From positions 744,001 to 808,000 of the forward strand of contig CAVYVA010000001.1 of NCBI GenBank assembly GCA_963771835.1: a DNA stretch of 64,000 bases. The letters run 5' to 3'. The notes beneath the pieces were generated by a model. The model was not told the origin of the DNA, did no database searches, and was given only the letters and a program-made list of their open reading frames with translations. A program made the translations under genes and the position numbers. Source of the stretch: CAVQCJ01 sp963771835 (GTDB lineage Bacteria > Actinomycetota > Actinomycetes > Prado026). Below, in pieces: positions 24,857-32,568 of the stretch. How positions within the stretch are numbered: position 1 is the first letter of the stretch; every line of letters begins with the position of its first letter.

Positions 24857-26016
24857 CCGGCCGCCGCCCGGTGCCACGACTGTCCGACCGCCGGCTGGGA
24901 CGGGCGACGCTGGCCCGGCAGGGGCTGCTGCAGCGGCTGCCCGGCGACCCGGTCGAGGTCGTGGAGGCGGTCGGCGCGATCCAGTCGCAGCAGTGGTCGG
25001 CGGTCGTGGCCGGGCTGTGGGCCAGGGCCGACAAGTTCGCGCCGGACGAGCTCTACGCGGCACTGGCGGACGGTGCGCTGGTCACCGGCACGCTGCTGCG
25101 CCGGACGCTGCACCTGTGCAGCCGGGCCGAGCATCCGGCGTACGCCCTGGTCGCGGACACGATGGGGGCCAACGCGTGGTGGCGGACCAGCCCGCCGCCG
25201 CGGGGCGGCGCGCTCGCGCTGCGCCGCGACCTGCTGACGTACTGCGGGTCGGTGGCCAGGACCGTGGAGGAGACGAGCGCGTTCATCGAGGGCTGGCTGG
25301 ACGCGCGGCCGGGGGTGCTGTCCGCGGCCGAGCTCGACGTGCAGCGGACGTACGGGTGGCGGCCGTTCCGTTCGGGCAGCGACTTCCTGCGCTCGCCGGC
25401 GGACGGGCGCTGGGGACCGCGGACACCGTCGGGCTTCCTGGCCGCCCCGGTCCCGCCCTCGCTGGCGACGGAACCGGACCGCGCGGCAGCGCTGGACGCC
25501 GTCATCCGCCGGCACCTGCGCGCGTTCGGCCCGGCCGGGGCCGAGGACATCGCCGCCTGGACCGGTCTGCCGGTCACCGCGGTTCGCACGGCGGTCAACG
25601 CCGGTCGCCGGCGTCTGGTGACGTACGAGGGCGAGGACGGGCGGCGCCTGCACGACCTGCCCGGTGCCCCGCTGCCGGACGAGCAGACCCCGGCGCCGGC
25701 GCGGCTGCTCCCGTGGTTCGATGCGGTGCTGCTCGCGTTCGCACCGGCGCGGCGCGGACGGGTGCTCGACCCGCAGCACCGCGACGCCGTCTACTCCCGC
25801 GCCAACCTGCAGGTCCGTCCGACGTTCCTCGTCGACGGCCGGATCGCCGGCACCTGGGCGGTGCAGGTGGCCTCGCGGGAGTCCGTGCTCACCCTCCAGC
25901 CCTTCGGCCGGCTGCCGCGGCGCACGGCCGCCGAGCTCGTCGAGGAGTCCGAGCTGCTGGTCCGCCTGCTCGCGCCGGCCTCGAAGGCGCACCACGTCGC
26001 CGTCGCCGCGCCATGA
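24853..26016 (+). CDS. Winged-helix DNA-binding domain protein (HTH_42/YcaQ-like)
   Basis: 387 aa from the GTG at 24853. The N-terminus LSDRRLGRATLARQGLLQRL followed by EVVEAVGAIQSQQWSAV is characteristic of the HTH_42 group, which includes the AlkZ/YcaQ interstrand-crosslink DNA glycosylases. Later parts (ALADGALVTGTLLRRTLHLC; TFLVDGRIAGTWAV) also fit. The QxD catalytic motif of the true glycosylases is not obvious to me, so I do not assign that activity. It is co-transcribed with the ASCH-like gene and the M15 lipoprotein through 4-nt overlaps. Confidence 0.75.
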   Translation: MTGRRPVPRLSDRRLGRATLARQGLLQRLPGDPVEVVEAVGAIQSQQWSAVVAGLWARADKFAPDELYAALADGALVTGTLLRRTLHLCSRAEHPAYALVADTMGANAWWRTSPPPRGGALALRRDLLTYCGSVARTVEETSAFIEGWLDARPGVLSAAELDVQRTYGWRPFRSGSDFLRSPADGRWGPRTPSGFLAAPVPPSLATEPDRAAALDAVIRRHLRAFGPAGAEDIAAWTGLPVTAVRTAVNAGRRRLVTYEGEDGRRLHDLPGAPLPDEQTPAPARLLPWFDAVLLAFAPARRGRVLDPQHRDAVYSRANLQVRPTFLVDGRIAGTWAVQVASRESVLTLQPFGRLPRRTAAELVEESELLVRLLAPASKAHHVAVAAP

Positions 26017-26846
26017 CGCCGGCAGCCCGACGCAGCGGGACCGGTCGGGCGGCGCTGCTGACGGCGGCGACACTGCTGCTGGCGACCGCGTGCTCGTCCG
26101 GATCCTCGACCCCGGAGAGCGCCGGCAGCTCGGGCAGCTCAGCCGGCACGGCCAGCAGGGCGGCGTCGCCGTCCGCCACGCAGACCGCGCCGACGGCCAC
26201 CCCGACGACGTCCGGGCAGGTCAGCGCCCCGGAGACCGTCCGTCCGGCGCCGACGCCGACAGCCGCGGTGATCGCCCGCCTCACCGACGCGCAGTGGCAG
26301 GCGATGGTCGCCGCCGGGGTGTGGCGCGCCGGCTGCCCGGTCGGCCGGGCGTCGCTGCGGCGCGTCGAGCTCTCGTACGTCGGCTTCGACGGCAGGACGC
26401 ACCGCGGCGCGCTGGTGGTCAACGCCGACGTCGCGGGCAGCGTGGTCCGCATCTTCGGCGCGCTGTACGCCGCGCGGTTCCCGATCCGCCGGATGGTGCC
26501 GGTCGAGGCGTACGGCGGCGACGACAACGCGAGCATGGCCGCCGACAACACCTCGGCGTTCAACTGCCGGCAGCCCGGCCAGGCCAACGCCCCCAGCACG
26601 AAGTCTCCGCACGCCAACGGGCGCGCCGTCGACCTCGACCCGTACGAGAACCCGTGGCAGGACCCGCGCTGCTCCTGCTTCCAGCCGGACTCGTACTACG
26701 GCACGCACCGCAGCGGCAAGGGCGTCATCGTCCGAGGCGGTGCTGCCTGGCGGGCGTTCGTCGCCGAGCGGTGGACCTGGCAGGACAGCACGACGATCGA
26801 CTACCAGCACTTCGACACCGGCTACCCGTCCCGACCCCTCACCTGA
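26013..26846 (+). CDS. Lipoprotein with peptidase M15-like domain
   Basis: 277 aa. A lipoprotein signal (LLTAATLLLATAC) is followed by a Ser/Thr/Pro-rich linker (about 28-85) and a C-terminal M15-type domain. Zinc-site motifs are SPHANGRAVDLDPY (HxxGxAxD type) and DYQHFDT. The family are D-Ala-D-Ala or LD-carboxypeptidases acting on peptidoglycan; here anchored outside the membrane. CxC (CSC) and another Cys in NCRQP suggest a disulfide. The gene ends convergently, overlapping the NRDE gene by 8 nt. Confidence 0.85.
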   Translation: MTPAARRSGTGRAALLTAATLLLATACSSGSSTPESAGSSGSSAGTASRAASPSATQTAPTATPTTSGQVSAPETVRPAPTPTAAVIARLTDAQWQAMVAAGVWRAGCPVGRASLRRVELSYVGFDGRTHRGALVVNADVAGSVVRIFGALYAARFPIRRMVPVEAYGGDDNASMAADNTSAFNCRQPGQANAPSTKSPHANGRAVDLDPYENPWQDPRCSCFQPDSYYGTHRSGKGVIVRGGAAWRAFVAERWTWQDSTTIDYQHFDTGYPSRPLT

Positions 26847-27591
26847 GCGGGACCGGGCTCCAGGTGGTCGGGGTCCACGGGGTGGGGTTCCAGTCGTAGA
26901 CGGGGTGGCCGGCGGGGTCGGCGGGCAGCGCGACCAGCGCCGCGGAGCGGGTGCCGTAGCTGCCGTGCTCGGTGTCGTGCCGCCCCAGCAGCGCGTCCGC
27001 GCGCTCCGGTTCGAGGGCGTCGTCGTACAGCTGCACCCAACCGCGCCACCGGTCCCGGACGTCCCCGCGCGGCTCGAACGGGTCGGGCACCGCGGCGGCG
27101 AACGCCCGGCCCCAGCGGGCCTGCCGCGGGCTCTCGCCGACGGCGTCCAGCCCCGCGATGTTGCCGACGTGGAAGCCGGGTGCGACGGCGGCGCGGGTCA
27201 GTGCTCGTCCGTCCCAGGCCCACCAGGTGACGTCGCCGGTGCGCGCGTCGGCCCGCAGCAGCGTGAACGGTTCGTACCGGACCGGGTCCACACCGCCGAG
27301 CGTCGCGTCCCGGAGCGCCGACAGCGGCAGCTCGCCGCGGCTGAGCCGGCCCGACCCGGCCGGGGTCGGCGCGCCGGGCGTGAACACCGCGGCGAACGCG
27401 CGGGCGCCCGGGTCGACGACCAGCCAGGTCCCGCCGCTGCGCAGGTCACGTCCGCCGACCGCGCCGGGGCAGGTGTCCGGCCACCACGGGCCGGGATCGG
27501 CCGTCGCCCGGGCCAGGTCCTCGTCCCGGACGGACGCGAGCAGCACCGGCCATGCCGACGCCGGCTCGTACCGCAGGAAGGCCAGGCACAC
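26839..27591 (-). CDS. NRDE (TANGO2-like) family protein
   Basis: 250 aa from the GTG at 27589-27591, so the mature protein would begin Met-Cys-Leu-Ala. The family uses a Cys at position 2, and the NRDE-like motif here reads SVRDEDLARA. The core segments FTLLRADARTGDVTWWAWDG and VGNIAGLDAVGESPRQARWG match the family layout. Members belong to the Ntn-hydrolase-like fold; the reaction is unknown. A longer reading to 27624 adds a non-family N-terminus. GATGCT 6 nt before the GTG could be a leaderless -10. Confidence 0.75.
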   Translation of the reverse strand: MCLAFLRYEPASAWPVLLASVRDEDLARATADPGPWWPDTCPGAVGGRDLRSGGTWLVVDPGARAFAAVFTPGAPTPAGSGRLSRGELPLSALRDATLGGVDPVRYEPFTLLRADARTGDVTWWAWDGRALTRAAVAPGFHVGNIAGLDAVGESPRQARWGRAFAAAVPDPFEPRGDVRDRWRGWVQLYDDALEPERADALLGRHDTEHGSYGTRSAALVALPADPAGHPVYDWNPTPWTPTTWSPVPLR

Positions 27592-27650
27592 CCCGCAAGC
27601 ATCCCAGCCGCACCCCAGCCGCAACCGGGGCGCCCGGCCTCACCGCCCCC

Positions 27651-27664
27651 CGCACTTGTGTGCG
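27651..27664 (-). terminator. Hairpin downstream of the GcvT-like gene
   Basis: CGCAC-TTGT-GTGCG, 5-bp stem with a tetraloop, flanked by C-rich and G-rich runs that could extend it. It begins 13 nt after the stop of the GcvT-like gene. No T-tract. Confidence 0.3.
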
Positions 27665-27676
27665 TGGTTCGGGGCG

Positions 27677-28771
27677 TCAGCTGCGGGGCTTGCGCTTCTC
27701 GGGATCGTGCACCGACAGGTCGGTGACCGTCGCCTTGGCCCGACCGCCCTCGACCTCGACCTCGAGCTCGGTGCCGTTCGCGGCCAGGTCGGTCCGCAGC
27801 ACGGCCAGCCCTATCACGCCGTACCTCGGTGAGGGCACCGGGCTCGTGCAGGTGCCGACGACCTCCTCGCCCAGGTACACCGGCGCGCCGTACTCCGGCG
27901 CCGCAGCGCCTTCCACCACCAGCGTCTTCAGCCGGTTCGGCGGTGCGGCGGCGACCGCGGCGAGTGCGTCCCGACCCACGTACTCCGCGCCGTCCAGCAC
28001 GATGCTGCCGTCCAGCGACAGGTCGTACGGCGAGATCTCGCCAGCCTGGAAGTCCACCCCGACCATGATCAGGCCGGCCTCGACGCGCAGCATCTCCACC
28101 GCGTCCAGCCCGAACGGCCGCACCCCGGCCTTCTCCAGCGCCTGCCAGAGCTCCACCGCGCGGTCGGCGTCCGGGATCAGCTCGAACCCGAGCTCGCCGG
28201 AGTACCCGGTGCGCAGCACCCAGGCCGGGACGCCGGCCACGTCCTGGCGCCCAGGAAGGAAACGGAAGTACCGCAGCGACGACAGGTCCGCCGAGGTGAG
28301 CGAGGCCAGGATCTCGCGCGAGCGCGGCCCCTGGACCGAGATGACCGGCATCTGCAGGGTGCGGTTCTCGATCGTGAAGTCGAGGTCCGCGGTGTGGCCG
28401 GCCAGGAAGTCGCCGAACTCGGTCGAGTTGGTGAACACCCAGAAGTGGTCGTCGGCGTGCTTGTAGACCGTGCCGTCGTCGGCCATCAGGCCGGACGCGT
28501 CGACGAACGGCCCGTACTTGACCTGGCCGACCTGCAGCCGGGACACGTCGGCGGTGAAGGTGCGCTGCACGGCGGCCGCGGCGTCGGGCCCGGTGACGTC
28601 CCACTTCTGGAGCCCGAAGACGTCCCACATCCCGGCGTTCTCGCGCACCGCCAGGTACTCGGCCTCCGCGTCGCCGAACGTGGTGGTCCAGGTCCAGCCG
28701 CCGTCCTCCATGAAGGCAGCACCGGCGTCTTCCTGGACGGCATGCAGGACGGACTTCACAGCGTCGGTCAT
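27677..28771 (-). CDS. GcvT-like folate-binding aminomethyl/methyltransferase
   Basis: 364 aa. Family landmarks are AVRENAGMWDVFGLQKWDVT near the N-terminus, VKYGPFVDASGLMADDGTVY, the GcvT motif TGYSGELGFELIP (about residues 190-202) and a C-terminal domain with VVGTCTSPVPSPRYGVIGLA. Such proteins transfer one-carbon groups to tetrahydrofolate; relatives include glycine-cleavage T protein, the C-terminal half of dimethylglycine dehydrogenase, LigM and DmdA. It starts 7 nt after the FAD enzyme, so the two probably work as a split DMGDH-like pair. A DmdA-like (DMSP) role cannot be excluded by eye. Confidence 0.85.
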   Translation of the reverse strand: MTDAVKSVLHAVQEDAGAAFMEDGGWTWTTTFGDAEAEYLAVRENAGMWDVFGLQKWDVTGPDAAAAVQRTFTADVSRLQVGQVKYGPFVDASGLMADDGTVYKHADDHFWVFTNSTEFGDFLAGHTADLDFTIENRTLQMPVISVQGPRSREILASLTSADLSSLRYFRFLPGRQDVAGVPAWVLRTGYSGELGFELIPDADRAVELWQALEKAGVRPFGLDAVEMLRVEAGLIMVGVDFQAGEISPYDLSLDGSIVLDGAEYVGRDALAAVAAAPPNRLKTLVVEGAAAPEYGAPVYLGEEVVGTCTSPVPSPRYGVIGLAVLRTDLAANGTELEVEVEGGRAKATVTDLSVHDPEKRKPRS

Positions 28772-28778
28772 GACTCTC

Positions 28779-29993
28779 CTAGCGGGCGAGTACTTCGGGG
28801 AACGGCAGGGCGATCGGGTCGGTGGCGAGGCGGCTGCGGCCCTGCTCGTCGAAGCGGTCCAGGCCGAGGATCGTGGCGTCGACGACGTCGGTGGTCCCGG
28901 TCAGCGCCAGGTCGGCGGCCGCGCGGGAGACCCCCGGGCCCCACATCATCCCGTGACCGGCGGCGGAGGCCACGCTGACGCCGCGGACCGGCTCACCGTC
29001 CGGTCGCAGCGCGGCACCGAGGATGGGCAGGTGGTCCGGCGTGTAGTCGATGGTCGCGGCCCAGACCCGACGCAGGCCGAGGTCGCGCGTCACCGGGACC
29101 AGCTCGGCGAGCCGGTCCTTGATCTTGGCCAGGTACGCGTGGTCGATCGAACGGGCCGGGCCGGGGGTCTCGGCCGGGTTGCTCATCCCGAACATCAGGC
29201 CCTGCTCCTCGGGCCGCCAGTACAGGCCGGACGGGAGGTCGAAGACCATGGGGACGCGCGCCGGGTCCAGGTCGGGGTGCTTCTCGGTGACCGCGACCTG
29301 GTGCCGGGCCCCGCCGGCCGGGATGCGCACCCCGGCCACCGTCCCGACCTCGGCGAGCTCGGGCCCGCCGGTCAGCACGACCTGGCCGGTGGAGATGGTC
29401 CCGACGTCGGTGCGCACCGCGGTGACTCCTCCGCGCGTGTCCAGCTCGAGCCCGGTGAACTCCACCCCCTCGCGCAGCTGGACGCCGTCCACCGCCATCG
29501 CCACCAGGTAGGCCTGGACGTTGCGCGTCGGCGTCAGCCAGCCGTCGGCGTCGGCGAACGTCCCGCCCAGGTGCACGCCACGGGCCATCGTCGGGTTGAG
29601 CTCGGCGGCCTCGTCGGCGTCGAGCCAGCGCACGTCCAGGCCCAGCGACTGCTGCATGGCCAACCGCTCGTGCGCGGCCTGCACCTCGACGTCGGTGAAG
29701 CAGGGCAGGAAGTAGCCCTGCTGGACGAAGCCCGAGTCGATGCCCAGCCGCTCGCGCTGGCTGCGGTAGAACGCCTGCGTCCACTGGGCCAGCCGCACCG
29801 CCGTCGGGGTGCCGCCCTGTCCGCGCACGATCCCGGCCGCTCGCGCGCTGGCGCCCTGGCCGGCGGACCGCTTGTCGAGGACGACGACCCGGCCGGCTCC
29901 GCCCTCGCGCAGGAAGTGGGCGCACCACGCGCCGACCGTCCCCGCGCCGATGACGACGACGTCCGCGACGTCTCTGGTCCCCGCTGGTGGCAC
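28779..29993 (-). CDS. FAD-dependent amine oxidoreductase, DMGDH/sarcosine-oxidase-like
   Basis: 404 aa. Nucleotide-binding motif DVVVIGAGTVGAWCAHFL at residues ~11-28, then SAGQGASARAAGIVRGQGG, and a C-terminal FAD contact (SVASAAGHGMMWGPGVSRAA), the plan of the DAO superfamily. I chose the GTG at 29993 because GGGGAGG sits 5 nt upstream; ATGs at 30011 and 30059 are in frame but lack a ribosome site. It would oxidatively demethylate a secondary or tertiary amine. DMGDH enzymes are usually fused to a GcvT domain of about 400 aa; here that half is the next gene. Transcription should start at the operator-covered promoter at 30050-30078. Confidence 0.85.
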   Translation of the reverse strand: MPPAGTRDVADVVVIGAGTVGAWCAHFLREGGAGRVVVLDKRSAGQGASARAAGIVRGQGGTPTAVRLAQWTQAFYRSQRERLGIDSGFVQQGYFLPCFTDVEVQAAHERLAMQQSLGLDVRWLDADEAAELNPTMARGVHLGGTFADADGWLTPTRNVQAYLVAMAVDGVQLREGVEFTGLELDTRGGVTAVRTDVGTISTGQVVLTGGPELAEVGTVAGVRIPAGGARHQVAVTEKHPDLDPARVPMVFDLPSGLYWRPEEQGLMFGMSNPAETPGPARSIDHAYLAKIKDRLAELVPVTRDLGLRRVWAATIDYTPDHLPILGAALRPDGEPVRGVSVASAAGHGMMWGPGVSRAAADLALTGTTDVVDATILGLDRFDEQGRSRLATDPIALPFPEVLAR

Positions 29994-30049
29994 GACTGCC
30001 TCCCCAGGCATGGTGGAGTCGGGGCTCGTGGGCCTTTCCCCGAGCCCTG

Positions 30050-30078
30050 ACCGTGGCATAAACTGAACGTTCAGTCAA
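30050..30078 (-). promoter_or_regulatory. Promoter of FAD/GcvT operon, overlapped by operator 3
   Basis: Minus-strand -35 TTGACT (30078-30073), 17-bp spacer, -10-like CACGGT (30055-30050): the same geometry as the importer promoter at 12782-12810. The predicted start lies about 50 nt upstream of the GTG at 29993. Confidence 0.45.
30062..30075. promoter_or_regulatory. TetR-type operator, copy 3
   Basis: ACTGAAC|GTTCAGT, identical to copy 1 over a 24-bp block (30057-30080). It lies between the divergent FAD/GcvT operon and the acyl-CoA dehydrogenase gene, and also overlaps a plus-strand TAAACT (30059-30064). Confidence 0.75.
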
Positions 30079-30106
30079 CATCTCTCGGCGAACCCGGAGG
30101 CCCTCA

Positions 30107-31285
30107 ATGGCCGGCTCGACGCACGGCTTGACGCCCGACGACCTGGACGTCCAGGCCCGTGCCCGGATGCTCGCCGACGAGCTCATCCCGTACGAGGTCG
30201 AGGCCGAGCTCAACGACGGCGAGCTCGACCCGGCTGTGCTGGACAAGCAGCACGCCCGGGTGCTCGAGCTCGGGCTGGGAGCCACGAACATCCCGGTCGA
30301 GCTCGGCGGGCAGGGGCTCACGTTCCTTCAGCAGGTGCTCGTCCAGGAGCAGGGCAACCGGGTCACGAACGGTCTGGGCTGGATCCTGTTCACGCCGCCG
30401 TTGTGGTTCACCACGGTGGCGACGCCGGCCCAGCGCGAACGCTGGCTGGCGCCGACCGTCCGCGGCGAGGCGCACGAGTGCTACGCGATCACCGAGGAGG
30501 GCGCCGGCTCCGACGTGGACGCGATCGAGGCGACGGCGCGCCGCGACGGCGACCACTACGTCCTGGACGGCGTCAAGTGGCACGTGACTTCGTACAACGG
30601 CGCCGCGTACTGCTTCTTCCAGGCCAAGCTGACCGAGGGCGAGCACTCGGGCGAGCACGCGATGTTCATCGTCGACCTGCCCTCACCCGGCGTGCGCGTG
30701 GTGCGCACCCCGGCGTACTCGCACACGATCAGCCATCACCACCCGATCGTGGCCTTCGAGGGTGTCCGGGTGCCGGCCGACCAGATGGTCGGAGCCGAGG
30801 GCGACGGCATGGGCTTCGCGTACGCGTGGTTCCGCTACGAACGGCTGATGATCGCCGCGCGGTGCCTGGGCGCGATGGACCGGCTGGTCGAGGAGGCCAC
30901 CGAGTTCGCCAAGGAGCGCATCGTCTCCGGCCGCCCGATCATGGAGTTCCAGCAGGTGCAGGCGATGCTCGCCGACTGCGTCACCGAGCTGTTCGCGGCC
31001 CGCACGCTGACGTACGAGGTGGCCAGGAACATCGACCGCGGCGCCGACCTGAAGGTGCAGCACGCCCAGACCTCGATGGCCAAGCTGTACGTCTCGGAGG
31101 CCGCCGGCCGGGTCGCCGACAAGGCGGTGCAGATCTTCGGCGGGCGCGGCTACATGCGCGAGAACGTCGCGGAGCGCTTCTTCCGCGAGCTGCGCGTCGA
31201 GCGCATCTGGGAGGGCACCTCCGAGATCCAGCGCGTGATCATCGCGGACCAGCTGGCCAAGCGCGGCCCGCGCACGATCACCTGA
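30107..31285 (+). CDS. Acyl-CoA dehydrogenase
   Basis: 392 aa from an ATG with CGGAGG 7-12 nt upstream. Family motifs: ECYAITEEGAGSDVDAIEATA (flavin region), QIFGGRGYMRENVAERFFRE and RIWEGTSEIQRVIIA, which carries the Glu usually used as catalytic base in medium-chain-type enzymes. It would introduce an alpha-beta double bond into a CoA thioester and pass electrons to an electron-transfer flavoprotein. It shares the divergent, operator-covered region with the FAD/GcvT genes, linking it to the same inducer. The acyl chain is unknown; with a quaternary-amine pathway it could act on a betainyl-CoA. Confidence 0.88.
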   Translation: MAGSTHGLTPDDLDVQARARMLADELIPYEVEAELNDGELDPAVLDKQHARVLELGLGATNIPVELGGQGLTFLQQVLVQEQGNRVTNGLGWILFTPPLWFTTVATPAQRERWLAPTVRGEAHECYAITEEGAGSDVDAIEATARRDGDHYVLDGVKWHVTSYNGAAYCFFQAKLTEGEHSGEHAMFIVDLPSPGVRVVRTPAYSHTISHHHPIVAFEGVRVPADQMVGAEGDGMGFAYAWFRYERLMIAARCLGAMDRLVEEATEFAKERIVSGRPIMEFQQVQAMLADCVTELFAARTLTYEVARNIDRGADLKVQHAQTSMAKLYVSEAAGRVADKAVQIFGGRGYMRENVAERFFRELRVERIWEGTSEIQRVIIADQLAKRGPRTIT

Positions 31286-31314
31286 AGAACCATCACCTGA
31301 GGAACCATCACCTC
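31277..31314 (+). repeat. 15-bp tandem repeat spanning the acyl-CoA dehydrogenase stop
   Basis: ATCACCTGARGAACC at 31277-31291 and 31292-31306, then eight more bases of a third unit. The first copy holds the gene's ILE-THR-stop, so the duplication repeats the stop codon in the same frame. Confidence 0.6.
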
Positions 31315-31322
31315 ACGCGCGG

Positions 31323-32507
31323 CTACTCCACGGTCGCGGCGCTGCGCGTGTGCGTGTGCTCGGGTCGCAGCGGCTGGTCCAGGTAGCCGCGGGCGACGAG
31401 CACGTCGAACTCGTACACCGCGGTCTCCTCCGGGGCGATCGGTCCCGGCGTCCACTCCCGGGCGGTCAGCCCGCGCTGCACCGCCTCGCAGGCGTTCCAG
31501 TCCTGCCGGTTGGTGATGTCCCAGAAGTCCACCGCGTACGACGGGTCGAACCCCTCGCGCTGCGCCGACGACCGCGGGAACGACCAGGTGCACTCGATGT
31601 GCGTCTCGCCCGGGCTCAGCGGCGTCAGCCGGTGGGTCATCACGTAGTCGGGGTGCACGCTGATCAGCAGGTTCGGGAAGACGTCGATGTACCCGACCGT
31701 CGGCCGCTCGTGGTGCGCCACGCCGGGGATGGGATCGCCGTGGCTCTTCCCGTCCAGCGACATGGTCTGGGCGCCGTCGACGAGCCACATCGAGCCGCCG
31801 ACCCAGCTGCCCTCGCCCTCGTAGTCGTACCCGCTGTCCGGCGGGCTGACCGCGCAGAGCTCCGGGTGGATCGTCGGGCAGTGGTAGCACTCGTTGTAGT
31901 TCTCCGAGAGCACCTTCCAGTTCGAGTCGACGACATAGTCGTGCTTGGCCATCGTCACCAGAGACGCGATGTCGTACGGCGCGACGATCTGCTCGACGTC
32001 GCCGAGCTGGTCCCGCAGCGGACCGGCGTCGCCGGACACGTTCACGAACACGTAGCCGTGCCACTCCTCGCACGCCAGCCCGAGCAACCCGAACTCCGAC
32101 TTGTCGAACGCCGCGACGTCCCGGAAGTTCGGCGCCGCCTTGAGCGTGCCGTCCAGGCCATACCCCCAGGCGTGGTACGGGCAGACGATGGCGCGCCCGT
32201 TCGCCGCCGCGTCGCACGGCAGCAGCTCGTGGCCGCGGTGCCGGCAGACGTTGGCGAAAGCGCGCAGCACCCCGTCCGCCCCGCGCACCAGCAGCGCGCT
32301 CTCGGCGCCGATCCGCACGGCCCGCTGGTCGCCGGAGCTCGGGAGCTCCTCGCTGCGGGCGGCGCAGATCCAGTGCCGCCGCAGGAAGTTCTCCTGCTCC
32401 CAGGCGAACACGTCGGGATCGACGTACGCCTCCCTGGGCAGCACCCGGCTCTCGCCGAAGGGCCGCAGGACGGGGGCGAGCTTGGCGGGGTCGATCGGGG
32501 CCGGCAT
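31323..32507 (-). CDS. Rieske oxygenase alpha subunit, quaternary-ammonium (GbcA/CntA-like) type
   Basis: 394 aa. Rieske cluster ligands are C88/H90 (NVCRHRGHELL) and C109/H112 (VCPYHAWGYG). The mononuclear iron motif is N203-x2-E206-x2-H209-x4-H214 in SENYNECYHCPTIHPEL, with a later Asp in VDFWDITNRQDW. Most Rieske oxygenases have Asp at the bridging position; Glu there is characteristic of quaternary-ammonium oxygenases such as carnitine CntA and glycine-betaine GbcA. It needs a reductase, and none is encoded nearby. Expected reaction: O2-dependent C-N cleavage or N-demethylation. ATG with AGGAGAG 6 nt upstream; a TetR-like palindrome lies on the promoter. Confidence 0.9.
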   Translation of the reverse strand: MPAPIDPAKLAPVLRPFGESRVLPREAYVDPDVFAWEQENFLRRHWICAARSEELPSSGDQRAVRIGAESALLVRGADGVLRAFANVCRHRGHELLPCDAAANGRAIVCPYHAWGYGLDGTLKAAPNFRDVAAFDKSEFGLLGLACEEWHGYVFVNVSGDAGPLRDQLGDVEQIVAPYDIASLVTMAKHDYVVDSNWKVLSENYNECYHCPTIHPELCAVSPPDSGYDYEGEGSWVGGSMWLVDGAQTMSLDGKSHGDPIPGVAHHERPTVGYIDVFPNLLISVHPDYVMTHRLTPLSPGETHIECTWSFPRSSAQREGFDPSYAVDFWDITNRQDWNACEAVQRGLTAREWTPGPIAPEETAVYEFDVLVARGYLDQPLRPEHTHTRSAATVE

Positions 32508-32521
32508 GAGCGCTCTCCTAT

Positions 32522-32537
32522 CTGAACGGACATTCAG
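32522..32537. promoter_or_regulatory. Related palindrome upstream of the Rieske gene
   Basis: CTGAACGGACATTCAG: the CTGAA/TTCAG arms match the operators above, but are separated by 6 rather than 2 bp. It abuts the -10 of the Rieske promoter and covers the expected start point, an ideal repression position. The different spacing may mean another TetR-family protein. Confidence 0.6.
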
Positions 32538-32565
32538 GATAGCGGTCGGCAGGGGTCGCAGTCCA
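32536..32565 (-). promoter_or_regulatory. Promoter of the Rieske oxygenase gene
   Basis: Minus-strand -35 TGGACT (32565-32560), 18-bp spacer, -10 TATCCT (32541-32536). The leader to the ATG at 32507 would be about 20 nt and includes the AGGAGAG ribosome site. Confidence 0.55.
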
Positions 32566-32568
32566 TGA

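Noticed and set aside
24853..26016. Calling the HTH_42 protein an AlkZ-type DNA glycosylase
   Set aside because: The family fold fits, but I could not find the catalytic QxD motif by eye, so only the family was assigned.
12794..30075. Operator repeats as direct repeats left by recombination or as attachment sites
   Set aside because: They are palindromic, lie in promoters, and the DNA between copies shows no mobile genes or duplicated flanks.
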